Assembly: GCF_008298035.1 (NCBI RefSeq)
Contig: NZ_CP042910.1
Location: forward strand, 3,611,001-3,675,000
Source: Gimesia maris
GTDB lineage: Bacteria; Planctomycetota; Planctomycetia; Planctomycetales; Planctomycetaceae
Length of the DNA stretch: 64,000 nt
Reading direction: 5' to 3'
Both the position numbers and the translations under genes were made by a program. Shown here in pieces: positions 63,643-64,000 of this stretch. The stretch's first letter is position 1, and every line of letters begins with the position of its first letter. The notes under the pieces are model-generated. The model was not told where the DNA came from. It saw nothing but the letters and a program-made list of their open reading frames with translations, and did not search any database.

Positions 63643-64000
63643 ATGGGAAGCTGGGGAGCCGGGCTCTACTCTAATGATATTGCACTCGATCTCAAAAGTG
63701 CTGTTGCTGCAATTGTGAAACTCCCCTTCGAGTCAGAGCAATTAATCAAAATGCTGGCGGAAGCGTTTACTGAAGAAGCCGGCCGGGAAACGAATGAAGA
63801 GTATACTACGTTCTGGCTGGTTCTTGCGGACCAGTTTCATAAGCGGGGTATTGACTGTCCGGATGTGTTTTCTCGATCGCTTAAAATTATCGATTCCCAT
63901 TCAGATTTGCAGATGCAGGAATCGCTGGGGATGGATGCGAAAGAGCTAAAGAAGCGAGAGAAATATCTACAGAAATTACGAAGTAAACTGTGTCAGCCGG
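63643..64000 (+). CDS. DUF4259-like protein, N-terminal part (cut by window edge)
   Basis: The frame from the ATG at 63643 is open to the window end (119 codons). MGSWGAGLYSNDIALDL matches the MGxWGxGxxxxDxA start of DUF4259 and related small proteins. The rest is helical and charged (AKELKKREKYLQKLRSKL). Function unknown. Confidence 0.7.
   Translation, partial: MGSWGAGLYSNDIALDLKSAVAAIVKLPFESEQLIKMLAEAFTEEAGRETNEEYTTFWLVLADQFHKRGIDCPDVFSRSLKIIDSHSDLQMQESLGMDAKELKKREKYLQKLRSKLCQP

Overview
The window looks like a chromosome segment of a planctomycete, most likely a Gimesia-like member of the Planctomycetales. This is inference from gene content: a formylmethanofuran dehydrogenase B subunit (an archaeal-type C1 enzyme that planctomycetes carry), a large glycine-rich PilM/PilN-type operon, a FAD-oxidoreductase/sialidase/sodium symporter cassette, many hybrid sensor kinases, and frequent GTG and TTG starts with good Shine-Dalgarno sites. 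No phage, IS transposase, CRISPR array or rRNA operon is visible.

Layout. 1-2018: the end of a Tad/Flp pilus locus (secretin C-terminus, then CpaE/TadZ). 2037-4744: a small acidic protein, a DinB-like protein and folC. 4884-11090: a leftward three-gene pilus-like operon (PilM-PilN fusion and two large single-pass membrane proteins) ending in a strong terminator. 11861-15433: a GH38-like protein and cytidylate kinase. 15461-18395: a cysteine-rich exported beta-barrel protein and an NtrC-type regulator. 18396-19467 holds no convincing gene. 19468-23904: a metallophosphoesterase, yidC and mnmE. 23905-26076: an anion symporter and a universal stress protein. 26356-30095: a TIM-barrel isomerase, fhcB and an HD-GYP protein, followed by tRNA-Phe. 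30662-35163: small exported, membrane and lipoprotein genes. 35241-39337: a translationally coupled REC-HDOD regulator and hybrid histidine kinase. 39909-42692: pentapeptide-repeat and other membrane proteins. 42695-47914: a compact GC-rich catabolic cassette (sialidase-like, FAD oxidoreductase, SSS symporter; 4-nt overlaps) with a divergent AraC regulator. 48012-53073: a rightward cluster of small unrecognised genes, several with zinc-ribbon or acyl-carrier-protein-like segments, one frameshifted. 53734-64000: a second large hybrid kinase, trans-aconitate methyltransferase, a huge duplicated lipoprotein, a phytanoyl-CoA dioxygenase-like protein and further small membrane genes, one of them frameshifted.

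The most unusual signal is a dispersed, roughly 95-bp imperfect palindrome present in nine copies. It ends in CTAG-like tetranucleotides, carries a nested hairpin, and in five of the nine copies one end supplies the TAG stop codon of the neighbouring gene. No gene explains it; it behaves like a small non-autonomous mobile element or structured 3'-end RNA element. Second are two genes whose best-supported starts are ATT codons behind strong Shine-Dalgarno sites, and the local family of ACP-like proteins at 49-52 kb.
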